Source: Actinobacteria bacterium OV320
Lineage (GTDB): Bacteria; Actinomycetota; Actinomycetes; Streptomycetales; Streptomycetaceae
NCBI GenBank assembly: GCA_001298545.1
Contig: LJCX01000035.1
Coordinates: 1-64,000 of the forward strand
DNA length: 64,000 nucleotides
Reading direction: 5' to 3'
Both the position numbers and the translations under genes were made by a program. How positions within the stretch are numbered: the stretch's first letter is position 1; each line of letters opens with the position of its first letter. The notes under the pieces are model-generated. The model saw only the letters and a list, made by a program, of their open reading frames with translations. It had not been told where the DNA came from and ran no database searches. Positions 61,906-64,000 of this stretch are shown piece by piece.

Positions 61906-62134
61906 GGACGCCGGCTGGAACGCCGCGGCCGGGCACGGCGCGCATCAGGCGGTCCTTGACGGCGTGGTCGATCTCGCCGCACAGGGTGACCACCCGGATG
62001 CCGTCGATAGCGGCATGGCTGATCGACAGCTGGCCGGGCTGGGCTGCTTTGTGGGTGTCTGTCACTGTTTCCTTGACTGCTCGCTGAAGGGACTCGAGGC
62101 CCCGGCGCGATAGTGCGCCGATAACCTGCCTCAT
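61898..62134 (-). pseudogene. STAS-domain anti-sigma antagonist, N-terminal remnant
   Basis: From ATG 62134: MRQVIGALSRRGLESLQRAV, QLSISHAAIDGIRVVTLCGE, IDHAVKDRLMRAV. This is the first half of an RsbV/BldG-like STAS domain. The phosphorylatable serine region that should follow is lost, replaced by the edge of the ANTAR remnant. Divergent from the RsbW-like gene. Confidence 0.6.
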
Positions 62135-62214
62135 GCTACGGCGAACACATGTGCGGCCCGTTATGAGGTTCTCACGGGACATGTGAGGCATAGTGCCGGG
62201 TACGCGCAGGAAGT

Positions 62215-62721
62215 GTGAACGGGGGAACAAGGGTGGAGCCGGCTGGATCAGTCCCCGAGGGTGAGGGCAGCGTGATGCCGGACGTCCCTCCGATACAGGA
62301 CACCGTCGCCCTGGACGGCGACGGGCACGTCATTGCTGAGGCGCGCCACCGCGCGAGGGACTTCCTCGCCCGTGTACAAGCGGAGCACGGCCTGCCAGTG
62401 TCCGCTCGCGCGATGGACCTGACCCAGTTGGTGGTCAGCGAGCTGGTCACCAACGCCCGCAAGTACGCCCCTGGCCCCGTACTGATGGAGCTGCGTATTT
62501 CTGGCGCCGTGGTGGAAGTGGTCGTGTGGGACAGCGATCCGGTTCTGCCGGTGGCGCGGGCCGCCGATGCGGGCAGGGTCGGGCAGCACGGCCTGGAGAT
62601 CGTCATGGCCGTCGCGCAGGGCTTCGAGGTCCAGCGGGAGCCGGTCGGCAAACGCGTCACCGCCCGCATCGCCCTGCCGGACGACCCCGGCGGAGACGTC
62701 ACCGGACGCCGCCCCCAGTAA
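62215..62721 (+). CDS. RsbW-like ATP-binding regulatory protein
   Basis: 168 residues from GTG 62215; ATG 62275 is an alternative behind GAGGGTGAGGG. The GHKL ATPase fold is clear: N-box DLTQLVVSELVTNARKYAPG, G1 VVVWDSDPVLP and G2 GRVGQHGLEIVMAVAQGF. No histidine-phosphoacceptor domain is present, so this is a stand-alone anti-sigma-factor-type kinase of the large Streptomyces family. Its partners would be STAS and SigB/F proteins; a broken STAS gene lies upstream and a SigB/F-type gene at 63.8 kb. Confidence 0.85.
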   Translation: MNGGTRVEPAGSVPEGEGSVMPDVPPIQDTVALDGDGHVIAEARHRARDFLARVQAEHGLPVSARAMDLTQLVVSELVTNARKYAPGPVLMELRISGAVVEVVVWDSDPVLPVARAADAGRVGQHGLEIVMAVAQGFEVQREPVGKRVTARIALPDDPGGDVTGRRPQ

Positions 62722-62993
62722 CAGCCGGCGCCCCCGTCGGCCCCACCACCCTTCCCTGGCGGCCTGCCTGAAACGGCGCGCTACCGGCAGGCGATGGCGG
62801 CGGGGAAAAGGGTCGGGTCGGGCATGCCGCACCTGACGATCGGCGCCCCAGCCGAGGTGGCGTTCGGTTTCGTGTGCGCCAAAAGCGGGAGAGGCAGAGG
62901 CAGCGCACAAGACCAGCGGGCCGGCTCTTCGTCTTCCGCAGGTGAAGCACCTGTGCCCGAAACCGTCAGGGTGTGTGTGGATAGGCTTTGGCG

Positions 62994-63299
62994 GTGACCG
63001 CTGATGCCGTGGAGAAGCTGCTCGCTGATGTGTGCGGGACGTTGGCCCGTGCTGGCTTCGATGTGGCGTCGGCCGGTAATGAGGGCAGCCCTGGCCTGCG
63101 GGTGCGGCGGGAGACGGCCTCGGTGCTGGTGGGATGGGTGCCCGGCAGCGAGTTAGATCCTGCGGGCCGGGAGGATGCCGAGTTCGAAGGCATTCGTGCT
63201 GCTCTGCGGTCGGCGCTGCTGGCGATCCTCACGCAGGCCGGTCATGCCGTGCAGTTGGACCGCGAGAGCGGTGAGGTGCGGGTCAGGCTGCTTGCGTGA
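62994..63299 (+). CDS. Small hypothetical protein
   Basis: 101 residues from GTG 62994, with GGATAGG upstream. DAVEKLLADVCGTLARAGFD and VRRETASVLVGWVPGSELDP, then AALRSALLAILTQAGHAVQL. A compact alpha/beta pattern found in small Streptomyces proteins; no function known. Confidence 0.6.
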   Translation: MTADAVEKLLADVCGTLARAGFDVASAGNEGSPGLRVRRETASVLVGWVPGSELDPAGREDAEFEGIRAALRSALLAILTQAGHAVQLDRESGEVRVRLLA

Positions 63300-63477
63300 C
63301 CCCGGGCCACGGGATCGACACCCGCGTTGCCCTCAGAGCGTGGGGCAGTTCGAACGCCAGCGGGCTCGGCTATGTAGGACCCGCGTCCCGGAGTCCCGCG
63401 CCGTTTCGCTGGTCCGGCCTCCTCCTCACCGGGCAGCCGACTCGCCGCACGGCCCTGCCGGGAGCACGCTGGGAGGC

Positions 63478-63702
63478 GTGACCAGCGCGCCGATCGTCGT
63501 ACACCAGCCTTCCCGTACCGGCGGCCGGAGCGTCACCGTGCACTCGCACGGCCGGGACGAGATCCTCGGCACCGCTTACAGCGACCACGACCTGGTGGTG
63601 TTCCTTCAATCCGCGGGTGTCGACGAACCCGAGGCAGTGTTGGACGATCCACGCTGGGTGGAATGGCGCGGAGGCCGCCCACACGAGTGGAGAACGGCCT
63701 GA
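63478..63702 (+). CDS. Small hypothetical protein
   Basis: 74 residues from GTG 63478 behind GGGAGGC. RSVTVHSHGRDEILGTAYSD, HDLVVFLQSAGVDEPEAVLD and DPRWVEWRGGRPHEW form a small conserved Streptomyces protein of unknown function. Confidence 0.6.
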   Translation: MTSAPIVVHQPSRTGGRSVTVHSHGRDEILGTAYSDHDLVVFLQSAGVDEPEAVLDDPRWVEWRGGRPHEWRTA

Positions 63703-63789
63703 GCGGGGCTGCTCCATACCGACCGCGCACAGGGTGGTGGCGAAGTGAACGGTTCACCACAAGGATGGCGCCGTTTGATGCGGGCGGTG

Positions 63790-64000
63790 TCAGTGGGTGG
63801 TGAGCATGCCCTCGCGGAGCTGGGTCAGGGTGCGTGACAGCAGTCGCGAGACGTGCATCTGGGAGACGCCGAGCCGTTCGCCGATCTGGGCCTGAGTGAG
63901 TTCCTCCACGAACCTCCAGTGCAGGATCCTGCGCGAACGCTCGTCGAGATCGGCGATCATCGGGGCGAGTGCGTGGAAGTCCTCCACCAGTTCCAGCGCG
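63790..64000 (-). CDS. SigB/SigF-family RNA polymerase sigma factor, C-terminal part (cut by window edge)
   Basis: Region 4 of a group-3 sigma factor: APMIADLDERSRRILHWRFV, EELTQAQIGERLGVSQMHVS, RLLSRTLTQLREGML. This helix-turn-helix contacts the -35 box. The ending fits the Streptomyces SigB/F/G/H group controlled by RsbW-like anti-sigma factors. Upstream domains lie beyond the window. Confidence 0.85.
   Translation of the reverse strand, partial: ALELVEDFHALAPMIADLDERSRRILHWRFVEELTQAQIGERLGVSQMHVSRLLSRTLTQLREGMLTTH

Overview
The window is high-GC actinobacterial DNA, almost certainly from a Streptomyces linear replicon (a chromosome arm or a linear plasmid). The strongest pointer is a tap-tpg pair (about 55.4-58.1 kb), the telomere-associated protein and terminal protein that cap Streptomyces linear DNA. 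Many genes use GTG starts behind clear GGAGG-type ribosome sites. Several families are largely Streptomyces-restricted (DUF6928, a DUF6417-like protein, a short RsbW-type ATPase). The segment is accessory: intact genes alternate with remnants and insertion elements. No rRNA, tRNA or CRISPR array was seen.

Layout. 0-1.8 kb: the end of a MerR regulator and a membrane protein. 1.9-9.5 kb: a nested set of mobile DNA. A DDE transposase gene is split by a 1.28-kb transposase-less element carrying a DUF1963-like gene. That element is split by an ISL3-family element with a passenger gene, and the ISL3 right inverted repeat is itself split by an intact IS21-family element. Target duplications are readable at each of the three inner levels. 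9.5-17.4 kb: a glutaredoxin-like protein, a DNA-ligase remnant, a TetR/MFS/hydrolase regulon sharing an 18-bp operator, and an HxlR/NmrA pair. 17.5-29.6 kb: a conflict-system zone with two 5'-truncated polymorphic-toxin tips and their immunity genes, a YrhB/Imm35-like protein, DUF6928, a lipoprotein, GNAT, an AbiEii-type toxin pair, an IS5-type element and several remnants. 29.6-33.2 kb: mostly decayed DNA. 33.2-37.7 kb: error-prone DNA polymerase dnaE2 with a frameshifted imuB. 39.5-50.1 kb: metabolic genes (DUF485/acetate-type symporter, alcohol dehydrogenase, TetR, MDR reductase, SDR, epimerase) with several nonsense-broken genes. 50.3-55.1 kb: a broken secreted HNH nuclease and an IS427-like element carrying a GNAT gene. 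55.4-60.9 kb: tap, tpg, a TetR/flavodoxin/aldo-keto reductase set. 61.1-64 kb: remnants of a Mu-type transposase, STAS and ANTAR proteins, then an RsbW-like ATPase and the end of a SigB/SigF-type sigma factor.

Genes that appear to act together are: the TetR at 11.2-11.8 kb, whose probable operator also lies before the MFS pump and the SDR/hydrolase unit; the HxlR/NmrA divergent pair; DUF485 with its symporter; AbiEii with its partner; dnaE2 with imuB; tap with tpg; and the toxin/immunity pairs, joined by 1-4 nt stop/start overlaps. A recurring theme is mobile elements carrying non-transposase cargo (DUF1963-like, a 174-aa unknown, GNAT).
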